From Bacteroidales bacterium UBA1736 (GTDB lineage: Bacteria; Bacteroidota; Bacteroidia; Bacteroidales; UBA932), in assembly GCA_002315825.1 (NCBI GenBank), contig DCIC01000045.1, positions 1-8,001 of the forward strand: 8,001 bases of DNA, written 5' to 3'. Both the position numbers and the translations under genes were made by a program. The notes beneath the pieces were generated by a model. That model saw only the letters and a program-made list of their open reading frames with translations, made no database searches and was not told the DNA's origin. This document shows positions 1-6,946 of the stretch, piece after piece (position 1 is the first letter of the stretch; each line of letters opens with the position of its first letter).

Positions 1-23
1 ATCCCTAATAAACGTCCCATCAT
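1..23 (-). CDS. 5' end of the gene after batB, probably batC (partial)
   Basis: An ATG at 23-21 overlaps the batB TGA stop (22-20) by 4 bases as ATGA, and its frame stays open to the window edge, giving MMGRLLG. A second in-frame ATG at 20-18 could also be the start. The tight overlap says the next operon gene begins here and is probably translationally coupled to batB. In Bacteroidota Bat operons the gene after batB is normally batC, an exported tetratricopeptide-repeat protein. That identity rests on gene order alone, because seven codons cannot show a domain. Confidence 0.5.
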
Positions 24-1021
24 TCAAACAATCTTCTCTTGGCACGCCTCTCCCCTACGAGCATCTCAAGAAGCAGCAGGAAGAGAGCCATACCGAAAAA
101 GTACATATACTGTTCATCATATTCCTCGAAAACGAGGGACTGATAAGTTTCATCCTCGAGCTTGCGCAAATCCTCAATTATGGGATTCAGCCCGAACTCT
201 TCATTGCCGGCGTGCACATAAGCTCCGCCTCCCGCCTCAGCCACTTCCTTTAATATCTCCTCATCCAGACGGCTCACGACAATATTACCATCCTTATCCT
301 TCATAAGGTCTCCGTCCTTGCGTATGGGCTGTCCCTCGGTCGAGCCCACACCGACGGTATATACCTTTATTCCCAGATCCGCGGCCTGAGCTGCCGCCTC
401 TACAGGGTCATCCTCGTGATTCTCTCCGTCGGTTATCACAATGATGGCGCGGCTTTTATCGCTCTGGGCGCTGAAACTCTTGATGGCCGTATTGATAGCC
501 TCGCCCATCGCCGTACCCTGAATGGGAACTGACGAAGTGTTGATCGAGTTGAGAAACATCTTGGCCGACACATAGTCAGTGGTGATGGGAAGCTGCACAA
601 ATGAGCTGCCCGCAAAAACGATAAGCCCCACCCTGTCCTCCTGAAGCTTGTCCACAATCCTGGATATAGCCAGCTTGGCCCTTTCCAGACGGCTTGGAGA
701 ATAGTCCTGCGCGAGCATCGAATTGGATACGTCAAGCACTATCATTATCTCCGAGCCCTTGGTTTCGTGCTCAGTGAGTTTCGCTCCTATCTGAGGGCGT
801 GCAATGCCCACGACAAAGAAAGCAAATGCCAAGTCAAAGAGAATAATCCTTACCCAGCCTTTGGAGGATGACCAGGACGGCATCAAAGCCTCGACCAGAG
901 CATCATCTCCGAACCTGAGAAGACGCCTGCGTCTCAAACGCCTCACCAGTGCATATATCACCGGAGCAAGGGGAACAAGCAGAAGCAACCACAAATACTG
1001 GTATTGTGCAAAAATAATCAC
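20..1021 (-). CDS. batB: BatB, membrane-anchored vWA-domain protein of the Bat operon
   Basis: BatB is an inner-membrane protein with a vWA domain, thought to work in a complex with BatA and the MoxR ATPase. The 333 residues show two N-terminal membrane segments (about 8-26 and 57-75), a vWA domain (about 90-285) and a C-terminal membrane segment (about 304-323). The metal-binding motif is complete: DVSNS at 97-101, Thr170 in QGTAMG, and TDG at 197-199. Topology places the vWA domain in the periplasm (inferred). The start is GTG at 1021-1019, sharing 4 bases (GTGA) with the batA stop; AGGAGG lies 5 bases before it within the last batA codons. No in-frame ATG exists between the upstream in-frame stop and this GTG. 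It was chosen over BatA because it sits second and shows the BatB-like AQDYSPSR stretch after the metal site. The precise molecular role in the cell is not established. Confidence 0.94.
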   Translation of the reverse strand: MIIFAQYQYLWLLLLVPLAPVIYALVRRLRRRRLLRFGDDALVEALMPSWSSSKGWVRIILFDLAFAFFVVGIARPQIGAKLTEHETKGSEIMIVLDVSNSMLAQDYSPSRLERAKLAISRIVDKLQEDRVGLIVFAGSSFVQLPITTDYVSAKMFLNSINTSSVPIQGTAMGEAINTAIKSFSAQSDKSRAIIVITDGENHEDDPVEAAAQAADLGIKVYTVGVGSTEGQPIRKDGDLMKDKDGNIVVSRLDEEILKEVAEAGGGAYVHAGNEEFGLNPIIEDLRKLEDETYQSLVFEEYDEQYMYFFGMALFLLLLEMLVGERRAKRRLFE

Positions 1022-2004
1022 GGCAACCTCCTCAACAACAATTTAACTACAATCTCCAAAATCAGGCAGACAAGGGCAAGCAGAGCATATCTGGGGAACA
1101 ATTCCTTGTACACCGGGAAACTGTCCACGGTGGTGCGGGCCGTTTCCATCTGATTGATCTCACTATATATCTCCGCGAGCTTGGTGTTGTCCGTCGCGCG
1201 GAAATACCTTCCTCCCGTCATATCGGCAATCTCCTTCAAAAGGGCCTCATCGATCTCCACCTTCATATTCTGCACGTCCATACCCCAGGGAGTCATCACA
1301 GGATAGGGAGCAACTCCATTGGCGCCGACACCTATGGTATAGACCCTGACTCCGTATGTCTTGGCAATCTCGGCGGCAGTCTGAGGCGCGATTTCTCCAC
1401 TGTTGTTGACTCCGTCCGTCAGAAGGATTACTACCCGGCTCTTGGCATCCGAATCACAAATCCTGGCCGTAGCCGTAGCGAGACCATTGCCTATTGCCGT
1501 ACCATCCTCGATAAGACCGGTCTGAACCTCTTTCATAAGATTGATAAGGGTCGCCCTATCAGTAGTCAGAGGGCACTGGGTAAAGCTTTCCCCCGCAAAC
1601 ACCACGATACCCATACGGTCCGAAGGCCTCTGGGAGATAAACTCGATTGCAATATCCTTGGCCGCATTGATACGGTCGGGGGTGAAATCCCTCGCGAGCA
1701 TACTTGTGGATACGTCCATCGCAAGCACGATATCGATACCCTCCGTATCGACTCTTTCCATCTCATTGGAAGAGCGCGGCCTCGCAAGGCAGATGACAAT
1801 CAGGCACAGTGCGGCAAAGCGCAGAGCGAACGGGATGTGACGGACAATGCTGACAAGAGGCGAAACTCCCCCCTGAAGCCACTGCACGCTGGACGACACT
1901 CTCAGGTGAGGTCTGCGCCCGCACAACTCCAGATACAGGTAATGAGCCACCATCAAAAGAGGCAGCACCAATAACCAAAGCAATTTGGGATTCTCAAAAA
2001 ACAT
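1018..2004 (-). CDS. batA: BatA, membrane-anchored vWA-domain protein of the Bat operon
   Basis: BatA is the first of two related inner-membrane vWA proteins in the operon and probably partners BatB. The 328 residues have the family layout: membrane segments at about 6-24 and 57-75, a vWA domain at about 89-290, and a C-terminal membrane segment at about 304-325. The metal site is intact, with DVSTS at 97-101, Thr169 in DGTAIG and TDG at 196-198. The stretch CLARPR just before the domain is typical of Bat proteins. The start ATG (2004-2002) follows AAGGAG by 3 bases, a short but usable Shine-Dalgarno spacing, and lies 13 bases after the preceding gene. The last codons carry the AGGAGG that serves batB, and the stop overlaps the batB start. 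Length and organisation are normal and no key residue is missing. Confidence 0.95.
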   Translation of the reverse strand: MFFENPKLLWLLVLPLLMVAHYLYLELCGRRPHLRVSSSVQWLQGGVSPLVSIVRHIPFALRFAALCLIVICLARPRSSNEMERVDTEGIDIVLAMDVSTSMLARDFTPDRINAAKDIAIEFISQRPSDRMGIVVFAGESFTQCPLTTDRATLINLMKEVQTGLIEDGTAIGNGLATATARICDSDAKSRVVILLTDGVNNSGEIAPQTAAEIAKTYGVRVYTIGVGANGVAPYPVMTPWGMDVQNMKVEIDEALLKEIADMTGGRYFRATDNTKLAEIYSEINQMETARTTVDSFPVYKELFPRYALLALVCLILEIVVKLLLRRLP

Positions 2005-2017
2005 ATTCTCCTTCCAT

Positions 2018-2983
2018 CTATTTCTCCTGAGTGCCTTCAGCTCCGTTTGCCTCGGGCTCAGGCTCCTCTTCCTTATATGTACCCATCACAAAGCGCACGG
2101 CCTGCGGGATTGCGCGGGCATTGTCATCATCAGTAGCAGTGTGCTTTGCAAACTTCACAAAATCAGCCAACTCAAACAGTTCCTTGGCCTCCGCCCAGAG
2201 CTCCGGGGTCAATTCTTTATTGCCCTTCAACTCTGCAAATATCTCGGCAGTGGTCATTTCCCGGGCATCGACTCCAAACCTGTCGGCAACGTAGTCCCTG
2301 AGCGTTTCAGTGATTCCGGAGTAGAAGGACTTCTGTTTTTCAGGAGCCCAGTATTTCTCTCCTCTATACTGCTCGAGACGGCGCAGAGCGACGATATACG
2401 CAGGATCCCTGTTTTCGGACTCGCCGGCGGCTTTCTTTCTGTATTTTCTTATCAGATACACGGCAAGCACAATCAGTGCGGCCAAGACAATCACAAGGAT
2501 GACATAGGGAGCGATCTCCCTGAATGTCACTGGATAACGCATCTGACCCTTTATGTCGTGAATGATGAAGGTAGAGGTATCCACCTGAATCGTGCATACA
2601 TCCATCTCCATCTGCTCGAATTCCAAAGTATCAGTCTCGCCCGAAGGCTTGCTGAGCACCACCCCGAGGGGAGGGAGCATATATTTGCCGGCCTCAAAAG
2701 GCGAGACTACAATGTGTGCGCGGATCTTAAGGAACGGGGTCTTGCGTTTCTGCTTCAATGTGTCCAGCTTCCAATTGTCCACAAGCACCAGAGTGTCACC
2801 CAGAATCTTGGAGTAATCCGGAAGGCTGATGCCGGTACCGTTTTCTATGCTGTCCAGCTCGAAGCCGTACCTGAGCTGGTCAGCGATAAGAATCGAATCT
2901 CTCGGAGTAATCTGCTCCAGGAATGCTCCTTTCCAGGGAATTATTCCCAAAATGGAAACGTATAGGAAAAATAACAGTCTCAT
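2018..2983 (-). CDS. Membrane protein of unknown function in the Bat operon (BatD/DUF4381-like layout)
   Basis: I cannot assign a function to this 321-residue protein. Residues 1-20 look like a signal peptide or anchor. Residues 21-156 form a probable beta-rich periplasmic part, beginning ITPRDSILIADQLRYGFEL, which recalls the N-terminal repeats of BatD. One strong membrane helix lies at about 157-178, followed by the basic stop-transfer stretch RKYRKK. A helical, charged cytoplasmic domain (about 185-300) contains LRRLEQYRGEKYW and FYSGITETLRDYVADRFGV, and the tail is acidic and low-complexity (EEEPEPEANG). The layout resembles DUF4381-type proteins found next to MoxR and DUF58 genes, but this is by-eye similarity only. 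It sits 4 bases after the DUF58 gene and 13 before batA, so it is surely part of the operon. A plausible role is linking the cytoplasmic MoxR/DUF58 pair to periplasmic BatA/BatB. Confidence 0.88.
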   Translation of the reverse strand: MRLLFFLYVSILGIIPWKGAFLEQITPRDSILIADQLRYGFELDSIENGTGISLPDYSKILGDTLVLVDNWKLDTLKQKRKTPFLKIRAHIVVSPFEAGKYMLPPLGVVLSKPSGETDTLEFEQMEMDVCTIQVDTSTFIIHDIKGQMRYPVTFREIAPYVILVIVLAALIVLAVYLIRKYRKKAAGESENRDPAYIVALRRLEQYRGEKYWAPEKQKSFYSGITETLRDYVADRFGVDAREMTTAEIFAELKGNKELTPELWAEAKELFELADFVKFAKHTATDDDNARAIPQAVRFVMGTYKEEEPEPEANGAEGTQEK

Positions 2984-2987
2984 AATA

Positions 2988-3881
2988 TCACCGCCTGCTG
3001 AAAAGCCCCATCAGGCCCCTGACATAATCTTCATTTGTAGCGATACTCACATTGTCAATGCTGTATCTATTGAACAAGCGCCTTTCATTCTCCCCTACAC
3101 TGCGATGCCACTGCCCGTATGAAGTCCTGACGCTCTTGTCCGAGGTGTTGACCCAGGCGCAGCGGCCGGTCTCGGAGTCCTTGATGTTTACAAGGCCCAC
3201 GTCGGGAAGCTCCTGCTCGCGGGGATCAAAGACTTTGACGACCGACAGGTCGTGACGGTTGACTGCAACCTTGAGGGCATCCTCGTAACGCAATGTCCCG
3301 TCCTCTGTGACATCCAGCATATCGCTCAAAAGAAAGGCCGTGCATTTTTTCTTTATCGCACCCGTGAGAAAGCGCAGGGCCTCACTGATGTCAGTACCGT
3401 CGGAAGTGGGCTTGAGCTCGATGATCTCCCTGATGATGTGAAGAAGATTTGTCCTGCCCTTTCCGGGAGGTATGAATTTCTCTATATGGTCACTGAAGAA
3501 CAGCGCTCCCACCTTGTCGTTGTTGATGCTCGCCGAAAATGCCAGAACTGCGGCGATCTCAGCAAGCAGTTCACGTTTTGTCCTAGCGGCAGTGCCGAAA
3601 AGACCTGAACGGCTGACATCCACAAGAAGGACTACCGTGAGCTCCCTCTCCTCCTCGAACACTTTCACGAACGGAGAGCTCAGTCGGGCAGTGACATTCC
3701 AGTCCATATTCCTGACATCGTCCCCATACTGGTATTCGCGCACCTCGCTGAATGCCATTCCCCTTCCCTTGAAAGCGGAATGATATTCGCCGGCGAATAT
3801 CTGATGCGACAGCGCCCGGGTCTTTATCTCAATCTTGCGGACTTTTTTGATAAGGTCCGTAGCTGATTTATTCTCTGCCAT
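2988..3881 (-). CDS. DUF58 family protein with vWA-like domain
   Basis: DUF58 proteins are regular partners of MoxR ATPases. This one is 297 residues, soluble and probably cytoplasmic, with no membrane segment. The family signature is textbook: residues 39-66 run from GRGMAFSEVREY through GDDVRNMDWN to TAR. It is followed by a vWA-like fold starting LTVVLLVDVSRSG, with DxSxS at 88-92, so the metal site may be functional, and by TSDGTDISEALRFL around the expected metal-binding threonine. The N-terminus (LIKKVRKIEIKTRALSHQIFAGEYHSAF, split here at 10-29 and 30-37) matches the Bacteroidota form. The start ATG (3881-3879) lies 11 bases after the moxR stop with only a weak GGGA upstream, and the stop is 4 bases before the next start. 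An adaptor role between MoxR and the Bat membrane proteins is inferred. Confidence 0.95.
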   Translation of the reverse strand: MAENKSATDLIKKVRKIEIKTRALSHQIFAGEYHSAFKGRGMAFSEVREYQYGDDVRNMDWNVTARLSSPFVKVFEEERELTVVLLVDVSRSGLFGTAARTKRELLAEIAAVLAFSASINNDKVGALFFSDHIEKFIPPGKGRTNLLHIIREIIELKPTSDGTDISEALRFLTGAIKKKCTAFLLSDMLDVTEDGTLRYEDALKVAVNRHDLSVVKVFDPREQELPDVGLVNIKDSETGRCAWVNTSDKSVRTSYGQWHRSVGENERRLFNRYSIDNVSIATNEDYVRGLMGLFSRR

Positions 3882-3892
3882 AATCCCAATGA

Positions 3893-4885
3893 CTACGGAA
3901 CGATAACTGCGTTGATTACCTGCTCGATGATTTCTTCCGGAGTGACATTTTCCGCCTCAGCCTCGTATGTAAGGCCTATACGGTGACGGAGCACCTCGTT
4001 GCATACCGCACGCACATCCTCGGGGATGACATATCCGCGACGCTTGATGAATGCATACGCCTTGGCTGCCATCGAGAGGCTGATGCTGGCACGCGGTGAA
4101 GCGCCGTAACCGACAAGATCCTTGAGATTGGCAAGATTGTAGTCCTCGGGGGTACGTGTCGCATACACGATGTCCACAATGTATCTTTCTATCTTTTCGT
4201 CCATATACACATCCCGTACGACCTGACGTGCGCGGATGATGTCCTCGGGCTTTATCACCTGCTGAGCCTTGGGGAACTGACCGGAATTGTTCATTCGGAC
4301 AATCAGACGCTCCTCCTCCTTCTTGGGGTAGCTCACCACCACCTTCAGCATAAATCGGTCCACCTGCGCCTCCGGGAGGGGATATGTTCCTTCCTGCTCG
4401 ATAGGGTTCTGGGTGGCCATCACAAGGAAAGGCTCGGGGAGCTTGAATGTCTCATCGCCGATAGTGATCTGACGCTCCTGCATCGCCTCGAGAAGGGCGG
4501 CCTGCACCTTTGCCGGAGAGCGGTTGATCTCATCCGCAAGCACGAAATTGGCGAAAATGGGGCCCTTGTGCACTTCGAACGATTCGTTCTTCTGGGAGTA
4601 TATCAATGTACCCGTAACATCGGCGGGCAAAAGGTCTGGGGTAAACTGGATACGGCTGAATTTTGCCGATACGGCTTGTGCCAATGTATTTATGGCCAAT
4701 GTCTTTGCAAGACCGGGGACGCCTTCGAGGAGGATATGTCCATTGGCCAGAAGTCCGATAAGCAGATTTTCCACAAGGTGTTTCTGACCTACGATCACCT
4801 TTCCCATTTCAAGCGAGAGTATGTCCACAAACGCACTTTCCTGTTGGATGCGGTCATTGAGTTCCTTGATATTTACACTTTCCAT
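3893..4885 (-). CDS. moxR: MoxR-family AAA+ ATPase
   Basis: This cytoplasmic AAA+ ATPase is thought to act like a chaperone, using ATP hydrolysis to mature or remodel vWA-domain partners, here most likely DUF58, BatA and BatB. The 330 residues are full length. Walker A is GVPGLAKT (55-62), Walker B with its acidic pair is VLADE (115-119), sensor 1 is ATQNP (157-161), a likely arginine finger is in VDRF (Arg177), and the lid carries the sensor-2-like SPRAS (Arg265). GTYPLPEAQVDRFM is highly typical of MoxR. It is the first gene of the minus-strand operon. Its start ATG (4885-4883) has no Shine-Dalgarno and an AT-rich leader, common in Bacteroidota. Only 20 bases separate it from the divergent truA start, so its promoter must lie within or overlap the truA reading frame; I found no good TAnnTTTG box there on the minus strand. 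Confidence 0.96.
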   Translation of the reverse strand: MESVNIKELNDRIQQESAFVDILSLEMGKVIVGQKHLVENLLIGLLANGHILLEGVPGLAKTLAINTLAQAVSAKFSRIQFTPDLLPADVTGTLIYSQKNESFEVHKGPIFANFVLADEINRSPAKVQAALLEAMQERQITIGDETFKLPEPFLVMATQNPIEQEGTYPLPEAQVDRFMLKVVVSYPKKEEERLIVRMNNSGQFPKAQQVIKPEDIIRARQVVRDVYMDEKIERYIVDIVYATRTPEDYNLANLKDLVGYGASPRASISLSMAAKAYAFIKRRGYVIPEDVRAVCNEVLRHRIGLTYEAEAENVTPEEIIEQVINAVIVP

Positions 4886-4893
4886 ATATTTAT

Positions 4894-4901
4894 TAATTTT
4901 G
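4894..4901 (+). promoter_or_regulatory. Putative Bacteroidota -7 box for truA
   Basis: TAATTTTG matches the Bacteroidota -7 consensus TAnnTTTG exactly. It ends 4 bases before the truA ATG (4906), so transcription would begin at or within a few bases of the start codon. No TTTG or TTG lies at the expected 19-21 base spacing; the nearest TTG (4866-4868) is 25 bases away, inside moxR. The box is short and the region AT-rich, so chance is possible. Confidence 0.45.
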
Positions 4902-4905
4902 CATT

Positions 4906-5697
4906 ATGCGATACATAGTCACATTGTCATACAGCGGTTCTGCGTTCAGCGGCTGGCAAATACAGCCAAACGCACCGACCGTCCAGGAGACTCTGGAGAA
5001 ATCCCTCTCTACACTGCTGAGGGAGAATATCTCCGTTGTCGGTGCCGGGCGGACGGACACGGGGGTCAACGCAATAGGATATGCAGCTCATTTCGACTAT
5101 CCTGACGCATTGCCTCCCATTGACTGCGAGCGTCTTGGCTGCAAATTAAATGCCATTCTGCCCAAGGAAATCATAGTCCACGACGTTCGTCAAGCTACCG
5201 GAGATTTCCACGCACGCTTCCTTGCAACGCGGCGCGAATATACATATTTTTTGCATCGTGCGAAAGACCCTTTCGTCAGCAATTATTCCTGCCTATGCAC
5301 ATTCCCTCTCGACGTGGACGCAATGAACAGGGCCGCGGGCCTTCTGCTCGGGAGGCACGATTTTTCCTGTTTTGAAAAAACGGGGGCCGACAACAAGACT
5401 TCCATCTGTAGCGTGACAGAGGCCGCCTGGCACCCTTACACGCCCACCCACGTATCTCTGATGGGGTATAAAGGGACCGGCGATTATCTATATTTCAGGA
5501 TTGCCGCGGACAGATTCCTTCGCAATATGGTCCGCGCCATTGTGGGTACACTGATTGAGGTGGGAAGAGGAAAACGCAGCATTGAAGATTTCGCAGCCCT
5601 GATACTCCCTCCCGGCTCCGTCTCAAGCCCGGGGAGATGCGCGGCGGGAGAAAGTGTTCCGGGGCACGCGCTCTTTCTGTCAAAGGTGGAATATTGA
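4906..5697 (+). CDS. truA: tRNA pseudouridine(38-40) synthase TruA
   Basis: TruA converts uridines 38, 39 and 40 in the anticodon arm of many tRNAs to pseudouridine. The 263 residues cover the usual two-subdomain fold. The catalytic aspartate is Asp51 in GAGRTDTGVNA (46-56), preceded by the N-terminal strand and the SGWQ.Q..PTVQ segment (15-27). FHARF (101-105), REYTYFL (110-116, with conserved Tyr112), HDFSCF (151-156) and RFLRNMVR (203-210) are all in place, and the C-terminus RCAAGESVPGHALFL is typical of Bacteroidota members. The ATG at 4906 is chosen because MRYIVTLSYSGSAFSGWQ is the family's normal start. There is no Shine-Dalgarno. The gene stands alone on its strand, divergent from moxR, with 89 bases and a separate promoter before exbB and no hairpin terminator seen after it. 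Confidence 0.97.
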   Translation: MRYIVTLSYSGSAFSGWQIQPNAPTVQETLEKSLSTLLRENISVVGAGRTDTGVNAIGYAAHFDYPDALPPIDCERLGCKLNAILPKEIIVHDVRQATGDFHARFLATRREYTYFLHRAKDPFVSNYSCLCTFPLDVDAMNRAAGLLLGRHDFSCFEKTGADNKTSICSVTEAAWHPYTPTHVSLMGYKGTGDYLYFRIAADRFLRNMVRAIVGTLIEVGRGKRSIEDFAALILPPGSVSSPGRCAAGESVPGHALFLSKVEY

Positions 5698-5718
5698 GCA
5701 GTATGGCAAAAAAATTGT

Positions 5719-5749
5719 TTTGTGACCGACTTAATTTTTGTTACTTTTG
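5719..5749 (+). promoter_or_regulatory. Bacteroidota-type promoter for the exbB-exbD-tonB operon
   Basis: TTTG at 5719-5722 and TACTTTTG at 5742-5749 match the Bacteroidota primary sigma factor consensus (TTTG at -33, TAnnTTTG at -7) with a 19-base spacer, within the known range. Transcription would start near 5755, leaving a leader of about 30 bases before exbB. A second, imperfect box (TAATTTTTG, 5732-5740) overlaps upstream and has one T too many. Confidence 0.75.
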
Positions 5750-5763
5750 CAGGTTAATCAAAA

Positions 5764-5780
5764 TGTATATTTAAAATACA
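5764..5780. other. Near-palindrome in the exbB leader
   Basis: TGTATATTTAAAATACA reads almost the same on both strands, with matching outer arms TGTAT/ATACA, a matching inner TT/AA, and one mismatched pair plus an odd centre. It lies between the predicted transcription start (about 5755) and the exbB ATG (5787). Such a site could be an operator, but AT-rich Bacteroidota leaders produce such patterns by chance. It also contains most of a three-codon open frame (5763-5774, MYI then TAA). Confidence 0.25.
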
Positions 5781-5786
5781 CAAAAT

Positions 5787-6506
5787 ATGCTGTTCAACTT
5801 ACTTCAAACCGGGATTGATTCCCTCGGCATCAGTTCCGCCCCGCAGGTCGCACCAGTGCAGCAGGAGATGAGCGAGTCAATCATCAGCCTCGCAATGAAA
5901 GGCGGCTGGCTTATGCTCGTTCTTCTGCTCCTTTCCATCATCGCCATTTACATCTTCGGCAAGAAATGGTGGATGATACGCAAGGCCGCCAGCATCGACA
6001 AGAACTTTATGAACGACATCCGCGACTATATCCACGAGGGCAAGATCAAATCAGCGATAATGCTCTGCGAGAGATATGACTCCCCGGTAGCCCGACTCGT
6101 ACAGAAAGGCATCGAGCGCATCGGCCGTCCTCTTTCCGACATCCAGACTTCAGTTGAGAACACAGGCAACGTTGAGGTCGCAAGGCTCGAGAAAGGTCTT
6201 CCTTACCTCGCCACCATTTCAGGAGGCGCTCCTATGATCGGATTCCTCGGGACCGTCATCGGTATGGTCCAGGCCTTCTTCAGTATGTCCAAGGCCGGAA
6301 ACAACATCGACATCACCCTACTTTCCGGCGGTATCTACACCGCTATGATCACCACCGTTGGAGGTCTTATCGTAGGTATCCTCGCGTATTTCGGATACAA
6401 CTATCTGACATCGCAAATTTCTGACGTCGTATTCAAGATGGAGCGCACGACCATCGACTTTATGGATCTGCTCCACGAGCCCGCCCAATCAGCAGAAGAA
6501 GAATAA
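5787..6506 (+). CDS. exbB: ExbB/TolQ/MotA-family proton channel protein
   Basis: ExbB is the main membrane subunit of the proton-driven motor that energises TonB. The 239 residues show three membrane segments at about 39-58, 140-165 and 182-205, with the long cytoplasmic loop between the first two. The channel motif APMIGFLGTVIGMVQAF (148-164) carries Thr156, the equivalent of E. coli ExbB Thr148, and ITTVGGLIVG (188-197) carries Thr190, the equivalent of Thr181. The residue matching E. coli Glu176 is Thr185, so that acidic side chain is absent; the protein begins directly with an N-terminal stretch rather than a cleavable signal. The ATG at 5787 is the first in-frame ATG after the promoter; it has no Shine-Dalgarno. 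exbD follows after 5 bases. TolQ is the main alternative, but the tonB neighbour and lack of other tol genes favour ExbB. Confidence 0.93.
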   Translation: MLFNLLQTGIDSLGISSAPQVAPVQQEMSESIISLAMKGGWLMLVLLLLSIIAIYIFGKKWWMIRKAASIDKNFMNDIRDYIHEGKIKSAIMLCERYDSPVARLVQKGIERIGRPLSDIQTSVENTGNVEVARLEKGLPYLATISGGAPMIGFLGTVIGMVQAFFSMSKAGNNIDITLLSGGIYTAMITTVGGLIVGILAYFGYNYLTSQISDVVFKMERTTIDFMDLLHEPAQSAEEE

Positions 6507-6511
6507 CAGTT

Positions 6512-6922
6512 ATGGCTATCAAGAGAAGAACCAAGGTTCAGTCCGACATATCGATGTCCTCAATGACGGATATCGTGTTCCTGCTGCTCATTTTCTTCCT
6601 GGTAACATCGACTCTGGTCAACCCCAACGCCCTCAAGCTGCTTCTTCCCAAGAGCACGGGGCAGGTTTCGGCCAAGGCGACAGTCAGCGTCAGCATCAAG
6701 GACTGGGGGGACGAGGTTTATACCTATCATATCAATGGGGACACCAATCCCGTAAGCTATGAGCAGGTGGAAGAGGATCTTGTGGACCTCCTCCAGATGG
6801 AAGAAGATCCCACTTTCTCCATTTACTCGGACGAGACCGTCCCCGTAAAGGAAGTGGTTGCAATGATGAACATTGCCAAGCGCAATCACTATAAAGTCAT
6901 TCTGGCCACACAGGCAGAATAG
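6512..6922 (+). CDS. exbD: ExbD/TolR-family biopolymer transport protein
   Basis: ExbD is the small motor subunit that carries the proton-binding aspartate and crosses the inner membrane once. The 136 residues fit the family: a short basic cytoplasmic end (MAIKRRTK), one membrane helix at about 18-36 (MTDIVFLLLIFFLVTSTL), and a periplasmic domain. Asp20 in MTDIVFLL aligns with the essential Asp25 of E. coli ExbD. The periplasmic part ends in the usual beta-alpha unit, VPVKEVVAMMNIAKRNHYKVILAT (split here at 110-121 and 122-133). It starts 5 bases after exbB, with tonB 24 bases downstream, so the three should be expressed together. Only one exbD copy is visible here, whereas many Bacteroidota tonB loci carry two. 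Confidence 0.95.
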   Translation: MAIKRRTKVQSDISMSSMTDIVFLLLIFFLVTSTLVNPNALKLLLPKSTGQVSAKATVSVSIKDWGDEVYTYHINGDTNPVSYEQVEEDLVDLLQMEEDPTFSIYSDETVPVKEVVAMMNIAKRNHYKVILATQAE

Positions 6923-6946
6923 CGCAGTTTCATACAAGTCAAGGGT

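Noticed and set aside
1985..2965. Open frame of 326 codons on the plus strand, antisense to the unassigned Bat-operon gene
   Set aside because: It lies almost entirely opposite a gene with clear signal peptide, membrane helix and operon spacing. Its translation is rich in His, Cys, Leu and Ser without a recognisable domain, as expected from the complement of a codon-biased gene, and it has no promoter or ribosome site.
1018..4885. A new defence or phage-like system built from an AAA+ ATPase and vWA proteins
   Set aside because: MoxR plus vWA pairs occur in some defence islands, but this gene order (MoxR, DUF58, membrane protein, BatA, BatB) is the ordinary chromosomal Bat operon, and no mobile or nuclease genes accompany it.
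4901..4909. Palindrome GCATTATGC spanning the truA start codon
   Set aside because: Four-base arms including the ATG itself are too short to separate from chance, and no second copy is nearby.
5700..5725. Possible terminator after truA (CAAAA ... TTTTG arms)
   Set aside because: The arms are only five AT-rich pairs with no GC stem, and the TTTTG forms part of the -33 promoter element for exbB.
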